Part shown: positions 26,731 through 36,135 of the stretch, piece after piece
Position numbering within the stretch: position 1 is the stretch's first letter
How the letters are laid out: every line of letters begins with the position of its first letter
Notes under the pieces: generated by a model
Databases searched by the model: none
What the model was told of the DNA's origin: nothing
The model's input: the letters and a program-made list of their open reading frames with translations, nothing else
Made by a program: the position numbers and the translations under genes
From: Cyclobacteriaceae bacterium
Lineage (GTDB): Bacteria; Bacteroidota; Bacteroidia; Cytophagales; Cyclobacteriaceae
NCBI GenBank assembly: GCA_019638275.1
Contig: JAHBUC010000015.1
Coordinates: 44,426 to 108,425 of the forward strand
Reading direction: 5' to 3'
Length of the DNA: 64,000 bases

Positions 26731-28149
26731 TTAAAATTTGAAATACTCTTTTGCATTGTAGTGGCAAATGTCGGAGACGATCTTACCCAACCATTTCTCA
26801 TCTTTGGGTAATTCACCATTTTCGACATCACGTCCTATCAGGTTGCATAGAATCCTGCGGAAATATTCATGACGCGGGTAGGAGAGGAAGCTCCGTGAAT
26901 CGGTTAGCATGCCGATAAAGCAACTGAGTAAGCCGAGGTTGGATAGTGCATTGATTTGCTTCTCCATACCGTCTTTCTGATCAAGGAACCACCAGGCAGA
27001 ACCAAACTGAATCTTTCCTTTTGATGAGCCGTCATTAAAGTTTCCGATCATGGTGCCCATTACTTCATTATCAGCCGGGTTGAGGTTATAGAGAATTGTT
27101 TTAGCTAGCTGATTGGTTGAGTCAAGTTCATTGAGAAACCGTGACAGCGCCACGCCTTGCGAAAAATCTCCGATGGAATCAAAACCCGTATCGGGCCCGA
27201 GTTCGCGCAACATGCGTTCGTTGGTATTGCGTAATGCACCCAGGTGAAACTGCTGTGTCCAGCCTTGTTTATGATACAGTCGACATAATTCCAGTAGTGT
27301 TTTGTATTTAAAGAAGCGTATTTCATCTGCCGAAAGGGCTTCCAGCTTTTTTACTTTTTTAAAGAGCGCTTCTATGTCAAATGCATTTGCAGTAAAGTGA
27401 TAAAGTTGTTCCAATCCATGATCGGCCAGCTTACATCCAACGCTTACAAAGAATTCTATTCTCTTTTCGAGCGCTTTCAACAGGTCGGCATACCGGTTAA
27501 TTTCCACATTGGCCACACTGCTCAACTGACCGAGGTAGGTGAGGTAAGCTGCCGGATTTTCAACTGCATACGCCTTATCGGGTCTGAACGTTGGGAGAAT
27601 TTTTGTTTCGAAATTTTCCTGTTTAAGCTGAAGATGGTCCTCCAGTGAATCTGCAGGATCGTCCGTAGTGCAGACAACCTGAACGTTCATTTTCTTCAGC
27701 AAGGCGCGAGTGGAATACTCCGGTGTATTCAATTTTTCAGTGCAAACATTGTAAATGGCGCTGGCGCTGTCTGGATTTAACAGTTGGTTAATACCAAAAT
27801 AGCGTTGTAGTTCCAGGTGCGTCCAATGGTACAACGGATTGCGTACGGTGTAGGGAACCGTGTACGCCCACTTTTCAAACTTATCTTTATCAGATGCGTT
27901 TCCGGTAATGTATTTCTCGTTGATGCCTAGCGTACGCATGGCGCGCCATTTATAATGATCACCAGCTAACCAGATCTGCGAAACATTTTCAAACTGTCGG
28001 TTGCGGGCAATATCGCGTTGCGGCAAATGGCAATGGTAATCGATGATGGGAAGATTTTTGGCGTAATCGTGATACAGGATTTTCGCAAATTCATTTTGCA
28101 GCAAAAAATCTTCCGTTAAAAACGAGGTATTTAAAAGGGCTTCACTCAT
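26731..28149 (-). CDS. uxaC: Uronate isomerase
   Basis: UxaC converts galacturonate to tagaturonate and glucuronate to fructuronate. The 472-residue protein has the amidohydrolase-like TIM barrel with the metal-binding IDYHCHL motif near residue 37 and the C-terminal motif GTMIGNFNDGSSKGKIQFGS. It sits 13 bases after the lacI gene. It serves both arms of uronate breakdown seen here: galacturonate via uxaB, and glucuronate via the uxuA cluster at 61 kb. Confidence 0.96.
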   Translation of the reverse strand: MSEALLNTSFLTEDFLLQNEFAKILYHDYAKNLPIIDYHCHLPQRDIARNRQFENVSQIWLAGDHYKWRAMRTLGINEKYITGNASDKDKFEKWAYTVPYTVRNPLYHWTHLELQRYFGINQLLNPDSASAIYNVCTEKLNTPEYSTRALLKKMNVQVVCTTDDPADSLEDHLQLKQENFETKILPTFRPDKAYAVENPAAYLTYLGQLSSVANVEINRYADLLKALEKRIEFFVSVGCKLADHGLEQLYHFTANAFDIEALFKKVKKLEALSADEIRFFKYKTLLELCRLYHKQGWTQQFHLGALRNTNERMLRELGPDTGFDSIGDFSQGVALSRFLNELDSTNQLAKTILYNLNPADNEVMGTMIGNFNDGSSKGKIQFGSAWWFLDQKDGMEKQINALSNLGLLSCFIGMLTDSRSFLSYPRHEYFRRILCNLIGRDVENGELPKDEKWLGKIVSDICHYNAKEYFKF

Positions 28150-28162
28150 GATGTTCGGTTGT

Positions 28163-29185
28163 CTATTTGCGTTGAGATGATTTTCGAATGATCAATTCCG
28201 GTTTCAGCACAGTCTTTTTCGGGACAAATGTTTTGTTTCCGGCTCCAATTTGTTCTAAAAATATTTCGGCTGTGGCATTTCCCATTTGCTTGCTTCGCTG
28301 ATCGATGGTGGTGAGTTGAGGTTCTGAGAACCATGTGAAGGGCTCGTTACCAAAACCAACCAAGGCGATGTCCTGCGGTATCCTGATGTTGCGTTCCTTT
28401 AATACCTGCATGGCGCCCATGGCACCATAATCACTGGCAGAAAATACGGCATCGGGGCGCTCAGGTAATGACAGGAGTTTTATCATCGACTCACGACCAT
28501 CATCCAACTGCAGGTTGCTGCCAACAACGAGTGATTCGTCATAGGCAATGCCGTGATCCTGCAGGGCTTCCCGGTATCCGCGGAAGCGCTCACGGTAAAT
28601 GCTTATTTTTTTTATGCCTGTAAAATGCGCAATGCGTTTGCACCCTTGATTGATCAGGTGTTTTACGGCATTGTAAGCACCCTGGTAATCGTCAATAATT
28701 ACGGAGCTCACTTCCAATTCTTCATTCGAACGGTCGAACATAATTAGCGGAATGCCTTTGTTCTTAACTTTTAAAAAGTGCTCGAAATCTTCTGTGCCTT
28801 TCGCATAAGATGCAATGATGCCATCCACACGCGCATTCAACAACGCTTCTACCGTTGCTACTTCTTTTTCGTAATTGTCATACGATTGGCAGATCATTAC
28901 ATTGTATTGTGCGGTGTTGGCAATTTCTTCAATGCCCCGAACTACAGAAGAAAAGAAACTACGATCGGCAGTAGGTACGATGATGCCAATAATTTTACTT
29001 TTTCCATTGCGCAAGGCGGCAGCAATGTGATTGGGTTGATAATTGAGTTTTTCAGCGACCTTTAAAACTGCTTTTTTAGTTTCCTCGCTAATGCGTGGAT
29101 GATTCTTCAGGGCGCGCGAAACCGTTGAAGCTGTGATATTCAGTTTTTTTGCAATGTCGTGTATCGTTGCGCGTTCCCGTCTCAT
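28163..29185 (-). CDS. LacI-family transcriptional regulator
   Basis: A 340-residue regulator. The HTH is TIHDIAKKLNITASTVSRALKNH (residues 7-29), followed by the hinge helix (HIAAALRNGKSK) and a periplasmic-binding-protein-like effector domain. It overlaps kduD by four bases and is inside the catabolic operon, so it is likely autoregulated. The best operator candidates are three CG-centred palindromes in the kduI-susC divergent region. The effector is probably a uronate intermediate (inference). No other regulator is encoded in the locus. Confidence 0.93.
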   Translation of the reverse strand: MRRERATIHDIAKKLNITASTVSRALKNHPRISEETKKAVLKVAEKLNYQPNHIAAALRNGKSKIIGIIVPTADRSFFSSVVRGIEEIANTAQYNVMICQSYDNYEKEVATVEALLNARVDGIIASYAKGTEDFEHFLKVKNKGIPLIMFDRSNEELEVSSVIIDDYQGAYNAVKHLINQGCKRIAHFTGIKKISIYRERFRGYREALQDHGIAYDESLVVGSNLQLDDGRESMIKLLSLPERPDAVFSASDYGAMGAMQVLKERNIRIPQDIALVGFGNEPFTWFSEPQLTTIDQRSKQMGNATAEIFLEQIGAGNKTFVPKKTVLKPELIIRKSSQRK

Positions 29186-29973
29186 ACTTCGTTTGAAGGT
29201 TTGCCAATGGTTGCCAACAAGCCGCCATCAACATAAATAATTTGTCCGTTAACAAAGTTGCTGGCTGCTGATGATAAAAACACAGCGGTACCAGCTAGGT
29301 CTTCCGGATCGCCCCAGCGACCAGCCGGTGTACGGTTGATGATAAATTCATTAAACGGATGTCCCTCCGTTCGTATCGGTGCCGTTTGGGCGGTGGCAAA
29401 GTATCCTGGGCCGATGCCATTCACTTGTATGTTGTGTTTAGCCCACTCCGTAGCCATGTTTTTGGTCAGCATTTTCAGTCCGCCTTTTGCAGCTGCATAG
29501 GCCGAAACAGTGTTTCGTCCGAGCTCACTCATCATCGAGCAGATGTTGATAATTTTTCCTGCCTTGCGCTTGATCATGTACTTACCCACATGTTTGGAAA
29601 CGATAAAAGGACCAACCAGGTCAATGTCAATTACTTTTCTAAAGTCAGCCGCCTCCATGTCCAACATGGGCGTCCGCATTATAATTCCGGCATTGTTAAT
29701 AAGAATATCAATCGGGCCCACTTCCTGTTCAATTTTATCAACTGCTGATTTTACTTCTGCTTCATTGGTTACATCAAAAAGAAATCCATGCGCAGTAAAG
29801 CCGGCCTTTTTATATTCTGCCAGGGCAGATTTCATTTTTTCTTCGGTGTGCCCATTGATCAGAAGTGTGGCGCCTGCACCTGCCAGTCCTTTTGCCATGG
29901 CCATGCCCAATCCGTGGGTGCTACCTGTAATAAGCGCCCGTTTATCTTGCAAACTAAAAAGTTCAGGCATCAT
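29182..29973 (-). CDS. kduD: SDR oxidoreductase, probable 2-dehydro-3-deoxy-D-gluconate 5-dehydrogenase
   Basis: A 263-residue short-chain dehydrogenase with the cofactor motif GSTHGLGMA (about 17-25), NNAG, and the catalytic Ser-Tyr-Lys (ICSMM..., then YAAAKGG). KduD turns 5-keto-4-deoxyuronate isomer (DKII) into KDG. It lies two bases after kduI, the usual pair in pectin loci. Gluconate 5-dehydrogenase is a close relative and a possible alternative. Confidence 0.88.
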   Translation of the reverse strand: MMPELFSLQDKRALITGSTHGLGMAMAKGLAGAGATLLINGHTEEKMKSALAEYKKAGFTAHGFLFDVTNEAEVKSAVDKIEQEVGPIDILINNAGIIMRTPMLDMEAADFRKVIDIDLVGPFIVSKHVGKYMIKRKAGKIINICSMMSELGRNTVSAYAAAKGGLKMLTKNMATEWAKHNIQVNGIGPGYFATAQTAPIRTEGHPFNEFIINRTPAGRWGDPEDLAGTAVFLSSAASNFVNGQIIYVDGGLLATIGKPSNEV

Positions 29974-29975
29974 GA

Positions 29976-30821
29976 TTATTGCAAGTTAACCGGCTGCACA
30001 ATATCCATATCGTTATAGTCCAGATTTTCTCCGGCCATACCCCATATAAATGAGTAGCTGCTTGTTCCTGCACCTGAATGAATCGACCAGGGAGGAGATA
30101 TGACAGCCTGATGGTTCTTTACCCAGATTGGTCGTGTCTCTTTGGGTTCTCCCATAAAATGGCATACAGCCTGATTATCCGGAACATTGAAATACAAGTA
30201 AATCTCCATGCGCCTGTCGTGGGTATGGGGAGGCATGGTGTTCCAAACACTGCCGGGTTTTAATTCAGTAAGTCCCATTTGAAGCTGACATGTTTCAATT
30301 ACTCCGCTGATGAGCAGTTTGCGGATGGTTCGTTGATTTGCCGTTTGTTGAGATCCCAACTCCACGGTTTCTGCCTGATCGATCGAAACCTTTTTAACCG
30401 GATAAGCATGATGTGCCGGGGCTGAATTATAATAGAATAGGGGGGTGCCGTTTTTTCCTGGAAGGAAGATAACCTTTTTGGTTCCCATTCCTATATATAA
30501 TGCTTCTTTAGATTGAAGCTCAAATTCCTGGCCATCCACCTGAACACTGCCTGCAGCACCGACATTTATTATGCCCATTTCCCTGCGCTGCAGGAAGAAA
30601 TCTGATTTCAGAATCTCTAGTGCCTCGAGAGAAACAGGCTTGGTAGAGGGCATAGCCCCACCAGCCATAAATCGGTCGTATAGCGTATAGTGTGCGGTGA
30701 TTTTATCGGATTCAAATATGGTCTCGATCAGGTAGTGCTCGCGTAATTCAGGGGTGGTAAAGTGCTTACTTTGTGAGGGGTGCACGGCATGACGGACAGA
30801 ATCAGGAGTATTTGTGCTCAT
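29976..30821 (-). CDS. kduI: 5-Dehydro-4-deoxy-D-glucuronate isomerase
   Basis: KduI isomerises DKI, the product of unsaturated galacturonate released by pectate lyases and GH105, to DKII. The 281-residue double-cupin protein shows the zinc site HTHDRRMEIYLYF, then CHFMGEP and SIHSGAGTS. I chose ATG 30821 rather than the more upstream ATG at 30842: the upstream extension is poor, and an operator-like palindrome (30825-30842) would otherwise fall in coding sequence. First gene of its operon. Confidence 0.95.
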   Translation of the reverse strand: MSTNTPDSVRHAVHPSQSKHFTTPELREHYLIETIFESDKITAHYTLYDRFMAGGAMPSTKPVSLEALEILKSDFFLQRREMGIINVGAAGSVQVDGQEFELQSKEALYIGMGTKKVIFLPGKNGTPLFYYNSAPAHHAYPVKKVSIDQAETVELGSQQTANQRTIRKLLISGVIETCQLQMGLTELKPGSVWNTMPPHTHDRRMEIYLYFNVPDNQAVCHFMGEPKETRPIWVKNHQAVISPPWSIHSGAGTSSYSFIWGMAGENLDYNDMDIVQPVNLQ

Positions 30822-30824
30822 ATT

Positions 30825-30842
30825 GTGTAATCGTTTGCGCAA
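30825..30842. promoter_or_regulatory. Candidate LacI-type operator at the kduI start
   Basis: GTAATC-GTTTGC with outer GT/GC extension, centred on CG at 30832/30833, differs from the two sites near susC at one or two positions in the core. It ends four bases before the chosen kduI ATG, where a repressor would block the operon. Confidence 0.5.
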
Positions 30843-31002
30843 TATAATGGATAATAGAGTTTATGTGCTTAGATGAGGTCAGTTATCAACGTATTGATTT
30901 ATCCGATTTATCTTTTGCAAAAACCCTTTAAATCAGATTATAAAGCCATTAATCATCAAAAATGTAAAATTTGTTTTGGTAAATATACGAAGACTTTATA
31001 AT

Positions 31003-31020
31003 ATGCAATCGATTGCGCAT
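31003..31020. promoter_or_regulatory. Candidate LacI-type operator upstream of susC (site 1)
   Basis: ATGCAATC-GATTGCGCAT, with a perfect 12-base palindrome GCAATCGATTGC (31005-31016) centred on CG. CG-centred palindromes are the typical target of LacI-family regulators. It lies 87 bases before the susC start and overlaps a TATAAT-like stretch at 30997. Confidence 0.65.
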
Positions 31021-31028
31021 AAAATTGC

Positions 31029-31046
31029 TGAAAATCGATTGCGAAA
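31029..31046. promoter_or_regulatory. Candidate LacI-type operator upstream of susC (site 2)
   Basis: AAATC-GATTGCGA centred on CG at 31036/31037, with the right half identical to site 1 (GATTGCG). The centre-to-centre distance to site 1 is 26 bases, between two and three helical turns. Confidence 0.6.
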
Positions 31047-31106
31047 AGCAGTTTCTGACGCAACCATAAAGAAACTTTCTTACTTAATAACCTTTAAAAA
31101 TCCTTT

Positions 31107-34100
31107 ATGAATAGAATTGTACGAACAGGTAAGCTTGCAATTGCATCGGCAATTGTCTTGTTGCTGCTGTACGCTCCAAACCTTTACGCACAAAACCGCA
31201 CTGTTACCGGTACGGTGAAGTCAGAGGGTGAGGTATTGCCGGGCGTATCGGTAACAGAGAAAGGAACGACCAACGGAACGGTTACGGACAGCGATGGAAA
31301 ATTTTCCCTTTCTGTTTCGGGCGGTGCAACGTTGATTTTCAGCTTTGTGGGTATGGTGCCCCAGGAAATTGTGGTGGGCAGTCAAACCAATATTGATGTG
31401 AATCTGGTTGCTGATATTTCGCAGTTGGAAGAGGTGGTTGTAGTGGGCTATGGCACAGTAAAGAAATCAGACTTAACCGGTTCAATTGTTTCTGTTGGTG
31501 GCGATGATTTGAAAAAAATGCCGGTAGCCACTGTAGCGGAAACGCTAACTGGCCGTTTGGCTGGGGTTCAGGTTACCTCCACAGAAGGATCGCCAGATGC
31601 GGAAATCAATATTCGGGTTAGAGGCGGAACCTCTCTTTCACAGGATAACAATCCTTTATATATTGTAGATGGTTTTCCGATTAACAGCATCTCTGATATT
31701 TCGCCCTCTGACATTGAGACCATTACCGTATTAAAGGATGCATCTTCAACGGCTATTTATGGTTCGCGTGGCGCCAATGGTGTTGTGCTTATTACTACAA
31801 AAGGAGGAACAACAGACGGCAAAATTTCTGTAAACTTTAACACGTTTACAGGGTTTAAAAAAATTGCCAAAACACTTGATGTACTGTCGCCAGAAGATTA
31901 TGTAAGGTGGCAGTACGAATATGCATTGTTACGCGATAACATTAATTCTTATGAGAATTTCTTTGGGCCATATCAGGATATTGATCTTTATAGCGGCTTA
32001 AAAGGTAACGATTGGCAACGCCAGATTTACGGACGTACCGGCCGAGTGTTTAGCAATGACCTCAGCATACGGGGAGGAACTGAAAAATTCAGTTACTCGA
32101 TTAATTACGCTCGTTTCCAGGAAAGGGCTATTATGATTGCATCTGATTTCGTTCGTGATAATATTACCGTGCGATTGAATAATAAGCCCAATAATAAAAT
32201 CAATATTGGTTTTTCGCTTCGCTATTCGAATACCGAAATCAACGGTGGTGGCGCAAACGAACAAAACGAAGTTTCATCAGCCGATTCAAGGCTTAAGCAC
32301 AGCGTAGGGTACTCACCTATTCCTATTCCTGGGATAACGACAGATGCAAATGACACAGATGATCAAACAGCGGGTGACTTGGTTAACCCTATTGCAGCCA
32401 CTTATGATAACAACCGTTTTCAGCAACGCAGAAATTACAATATGGGAGCCAGCTTTGCATGGAATATTATCGACAATCTGCAGCTCAAAGTGGAAGGAGG
32501 GATTGATACTTATAATTTTCTCGATAACCGCTTTTATGGTATGACAACTTATTTTGTTGCTAACCGACCGGCCGCAGAAAATCAAAATCATCCAGCGGTC
32601 ATTCTAAGGGACAGGAAAGAGTTCAGATTACGAAATACCAATACGTTGAGTTACAACTTTAAAGACGTCCTTTCCAGTGATCATCAGCTTAACGTGATGC
32701 TCGGTCATGAAGTACTAACAAAAGAAGTGAATCGGGTTACCTCTGAAATACATAAATTCCCTCAATTTTTTGGATCTGAACAAGCTTTCAGACTGACCAC
32801 ACAGGGTGTGCCAGTATCGGTAGACAATTACTTCGATCCTGACGAAAAACTTTTATCGTTTTTTACCCGTGCAAATTATGCTTTTAAAAACCGGTACTTG
32901 CTCGAGGCTGTTTACCGCGCTGATGGGTCAAGCAAATTTTTAGGCGACAATGTATGGGGTTATTTTCCTTCTGTATCAGGAGCATGGAAAGTATCTGAAG
33001 AGAATTTTATGCAGGGTATTTCAGATTGGGTTAGCAATGTTAAGGTGCGTGCAAGCTTTGGTGTAGCCGGTAACAATAATATACCTGTAGGCCAAACCCT
33101 CACCATGTTTGAGTCGCGCACCAATACGTGGATGAGCGGCTTTGATAACTTTTGGGCTGCTTCAAACATTATGGCAAACCCTGATTTGAAATGGGAAACT
33201 ACCTATACTCAAAATTATGGTTTGGACTTTAGTATGTTAAAGGGTAGGGTTACTGCAACCGTTGAATACTATAAAAACAATACAAAAGATTTGTTGCTGG
33301 AGTTCCCCACACCAGGAACCGGTTACGCCAGTCAGTTTCGTAATATAGGTGAAACCGAGAACAAGGGTATTGATTTGTCCCTTACTTATGTAGCTATTGA
33401 CCGGAGTGATTACGGATTGTCCATTTCCTTTAATACAAATGTTAATCGGAACAGAATTGTGTCGCTTGGTGAATTGGATGTGATCACTGCGGGTACAAAT
33501 TCCAATTGGGCATCTACTATGATTGGCCGTGATTACGATGTACGGGTGGGCCGATCGATCGGTGCCATGTACGGTTACCTGAATGATGGTCGCTACGAAG
33601 TTTCTGATTTTGAAGGATATGATGCGGGCACCGGAAGGTGGATATTGAAAGCAGGCGTAACAGATGCCTCTGGTGTAGTAGGTACCGGTTTAAACAATGC
33701 GCGGCCTGGTATGATGAAACTGAAAGATGTAACCGGAGATGGAATTGTGAATATTGAAGATCAACAGGTTATCGGGAATTTTTTGCCGAAGCATTCTGGT
33801 GGATTTGTTCTGAATGGGTATGCGTATGGATTTGATTTGGCCGCAGCGTTCAACTACAGCTACGGGAATCAGGTTTATAACGCAAATAAAATTGAGTTTA
33901 CGTCCGCCAATCCAAATACACAGTACCGTAATTTGATTGATATCATGGCTGAGGGACAACGCTGGACCAATATCAACGCTGCTGGTCAGCTGGTAAATGA
34001 TCCAACCGAACTGGCTGCTTTAAATGCCAACACAACTATGTGGTCTCCATACATGAACCGTTTCGTGTTTAGTGATTGGGCGGTTGAAGATGGTTCGTTT

Positions 34101-34337
34101 TTGCGACTGAATACACTTACGCTAGGATATACATTGCCAGCAAGCGTTGCTTCTCGTGTTAAGCTGCGTAACCTGAGGTTTTATGCTACAGGATATAATG
34201 TCTTTATAATCACCGACTACAGTGGCTTCGATCCTGAGGTATCAACCCGTAGAAGAACGCCTTATACACCTGGTGTTGATTACTCAGCTTACCCGCGCAG
34301 CAGGCAGGTTGTGTTTGGTTTAAACTTTAATTTTTAA
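31107..34337 (+). CDS. SusC/RagA-family TonB-linked outer membrane transporter
   Basis: A 1076-residue TonB-dependent importer for pectin oligosaccharides. It has a signal peptide (to LYAQ, about 29), a carboxypeptidase-regulatory-like domain (about 30-105), the linker LEEVVVVGYGTVKKSDLTGS used by SusC proteins as the plug entry, a plug domain (GRLAGVQV, VRGGTSL, PLYIVDGFP, GSRGANGVV) and a 22-strand barrel ending in the C-terminal aromatic VVFGLNFNF. It forms an outer-membrane complex with the SusD protein that follows. Confidence 0.97.
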   Translation: MNRIVRTGKLAIASAIVLLLLYAPNLYAQNRTVTGTVKSEGEVLPGVSVTEKGTTNGTVTDSDGKFSLSVSGGATLIFSFVGMVPQEIVVGSQTNIDVNLVADISQLEEVVVVGYGTVKKSDLTGSIVSVGGDDLKKMPVATVAETLTGRLAGVQVTSTEGSPDAEINIRVRGGTSLSQDNNPLYIVDGFPINSISDISPSDIETITVLKDASSTAIYGSRGANGVVLITTKGGTTDGKISVNFNTFTGFKKIAKTLDVLSPEDYVRWQYEYALLRDNINSYENFFGPYQDIDLYSGLKGNDWQRQIYGRTGRVFSNDLSIRGGTEKFSYSINYARFQERAIMIASDFVRDNITVRLNNKPNNKINIGFSLRYSNTEINGGGANEQNEVSSADSRLKHSVGYSPIPIPGITTDANDTDDQTAGDLVNPIAATYDNNRFQQRRNYNMGASFAWNIIDNLQLKVEGGIDTYNFLDNRFYGMTTYFVANRPAAENQNHPAVILRDRKEFRLRNTNTLSYNFKDVLSSDHQLNVMLGHEVLTKEVNRVTSEIHKFPQFFGSEQAFRLTTQGVPVSVDNYFDPDEKLLSFFTRANYAFKNRYLLEAVYRADGSSKFLGDNVWGYFPSVSGAWKVSEENFMQGISDWVSNVKVRASFGVAGNNNIPVGQTLTMFESRTNTWMSGFDNFWAASNIMANPDLKWETTYTQNYGLDFSMLKGRVTATVEYYKNNTKDLLLEFPTPGTGYASQFRNIGETENKGIDLSLTYVAIDRSDYGLSISFNTNVNRNRIVSLGELDVITAGTNSNWASTMIGRDYDVRVGRSIGAMYGYLNDGRYEVSDFEGYDAGTGRWILKAGVTDASGVVGTGLNNARPGMMKLKDVTGDGIVNIEDQQVIGNFLPKHSGGFVLNGYAYGFDLAAAFNYSYGNQVYNANKIEFTSANPNTQYRNLIDIMAEGQRWTNINAAGQLVNDPTELAALNANTTMWSPYMNRFVFSDWAVEDGSFLRLNTLTLGYTLPASVASRVKLRNLRFYATGYNVFIITDYSGFDPEVSTRRRTPYTPGVDYSAYPRSRQVVFGLNFNF

Positions 34338-34355
34338 GACCAGATAGAATTGACT

Positions 34356-36122
34356 ATGAAAACGAAATATATATCCGTAATAATTTTAGCTGGCATACTT
34401 ACAGCATGCAACGATTTTCTCGAGGCGCCTACCAAATCTTCGCTCGATGAATCGATTATATTTTCTACTCCTGGTTTGGCCCGTGGAGCAGTTGATGGAA
34501 TTAAAGTACCATTTGCAGAAACCAACTCATATCGCGGACGCTTTCTGCCCTGGTATGGTATGAACACTGATATCGAATGGTATAACTCTTCGCAAACCGT
34601 GGGGGATAACTCAGACCTTGCTGTTTACAATGCCAGGCCTAATAACACGCAGATGAATACCGAGAATAATGCCTGGGCTATGATGTACGCAGGTATTGAA
34701 AGAGCTAATCTTTGCATTCGTGGTATTCGCATATACGGCAACCCTGAATCGAACCAGGAAATGGGTGAATTGCTTGCTGAGGCACTTACTTTACGGGCAG
34801 TATACTATGCTGATTTGTTAAAGGCATGGGGCGATGTGCCCGCTCGATTTGAGCCCATTACAGCCGAGACAATGTATATCGAAAAATCAAGCCGTGATGT
34901 AATCTATAAGCAATTGCTGGACGACCTTGGTAGTGCAGCGGCATTGGCTCCCTGGCCAAATGAAACGTCAACAACCTCTACAGTTGAATATATTAATAAG
35001 GCTTTTGTTAAGGGTTTGCGTGCCAGGTTGGCTTTGACGGCAGCAGGTTTTTCGCAATATCCGGATGGAATCAGAAGAGGACAGATACCTGGTTACACCA
35101 CACAACAACTGTATGAACTTGCCCTGCAAGAATGTAAGGATGTTATTGAAAGCGGTAAAGCACGACTTGAAACTTCTTTTGAAAATTTATGGAGAAAATA
35201 TAACGAAGATAACGTTGCCGCTGGCGGTGAATCGCTTTGGGAAATTCCATTTGCCGATGGTCGCGGCCGAATGCTATTTACGTTTGCTGTACGGCATAAC
35301 ACTAACAATCAGCATCATGCCAACGGTTCAAACCGGGGAGGACAGGCCGGTCCCTTGCCTAACGTATTCTATGATTATGATGAAAAGGATACCAGACGCG
35401 ATGTAACATGTGTTCCGTACCGGTATGGAAACGCTGTGAATGGTTGGGCAAGACAAGAATTGGTGGACCTGAATACCTGGTATTTTGGAAAGTACCGGTA
35501 TGAATGGATGAGCCGGTTTGTTACATCAACAAATGATGATGGTGTGAATAAGATGTACATGCGCTATGCTGAAGTGTTGCTAATAGCCGCTGAAGCTGCT
35601 AATGAACTCGGTGATTTAGGTGCGGCTAAGACCTATTTGAAAGAAATACGAAGAAGAGCATTCGCATCGGCTGATCATGCAGCAAAAGTAGATGCGTATG
35701 TAGATGCCTTGGGAACGAAAGAGGCGATGTTCAATGCCATTATTGATGAACACAAATTTGAGTTTTGTGGTGAAATGGAACGCAAGCAGGCGCTTATTCG
35801 CTGGAATAAGCTGACTGAGAAAATGGATGAAGCGAAAGCAAAGATGCTTGCGCTTAGAGATAGAACGGGAGAATATGCTGATGTACCAGCTTCTCTATAT
35901 TTTCAGTTGGCTGCTGATGATGAATCGTTGGAGATTTATGGACTCAATCGTGGGGAGACAACGCCCCCTGTAGGTTGGACGCAAAAAACATGGACAAACC
36001 TGAATGATGCCAAGATCAACAGCTTGTATACAAACGATCCTAATACAAAGCAGTTCTGGCCGATCTGGCAGGTGTTTCTGGAAGGAAGCAATGGAAAATT
36101 GGTGAACGACTATGGTTACTGA
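34356..36122 (+). CDS. SusD/RagB-family surface glycan-binding lipoprotein
   Basis: A 588-residue lipoprotein with lipobox LTAC (Cys18). The SusD fold shows the TPR-like helices (WAMMYAGIERANLCI, EALTLRAVYYADLLKAWGDVP) and the C-terminal RYAEVLLIAAEAANELG and EHKFEFCGEMERKQALIRWN segments. It captures glycans and forms the lid of the SusC pore. Start chosen at ATG 34356, not the TTG at 34350. Its stop lies 13 bases before the next gene. Confidence 0.96.
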   Translation: MKTKYISVIILAGILTACNDFLEAPTKSSLDESIIFSTPGLARGAVDGIKVPFAETNSYRGRFLPWYGMNTDIEWYNSSQTVGDNSDLAVYNARPNNTQMNTENNAWAMMYAGIERANLCIRGIRIYGNPESNQEMGELLAEALTLRAVYYADLLKAWGDVPARFEPITAETMYIEKSSRDVIYKQLLDDLGSAAALAPWPNETSTTSTVEYINKAFVKGLRARLALTAAGFSQYPDGIRRGQIPGYTTQQLYELALQECKDVIESGKARLETSFENLWRKYNEDNVAAGGESLWEIPFADGRGRMLFTFAVRHNTNNQHHANGSNRGGQAGPLPNVFYDYDEKDTRRDVTCVPYRYGNAVNGWARQELVDLNTWYFGKYRYEWMSRFVTSTNDDGVNKMYMRYAEVLLIAAEAANELGDLGAAKTYLKEIRRRAFASADHAAKVDAYVDALGTKEAMFNAIIDEHKFEFCGEMERKQALIRWNKLTEKMDEAKAKMLALRDRTGEYADVPASLYFQLAADDESLEIYGLNRGETTPPVGWTQKTWTNLNDAKINSLYTNDPNTKQFWPIWQVFLEGSNGKLVNDYGY

Positions 36123-36135
36123 TAATTTAATAACT

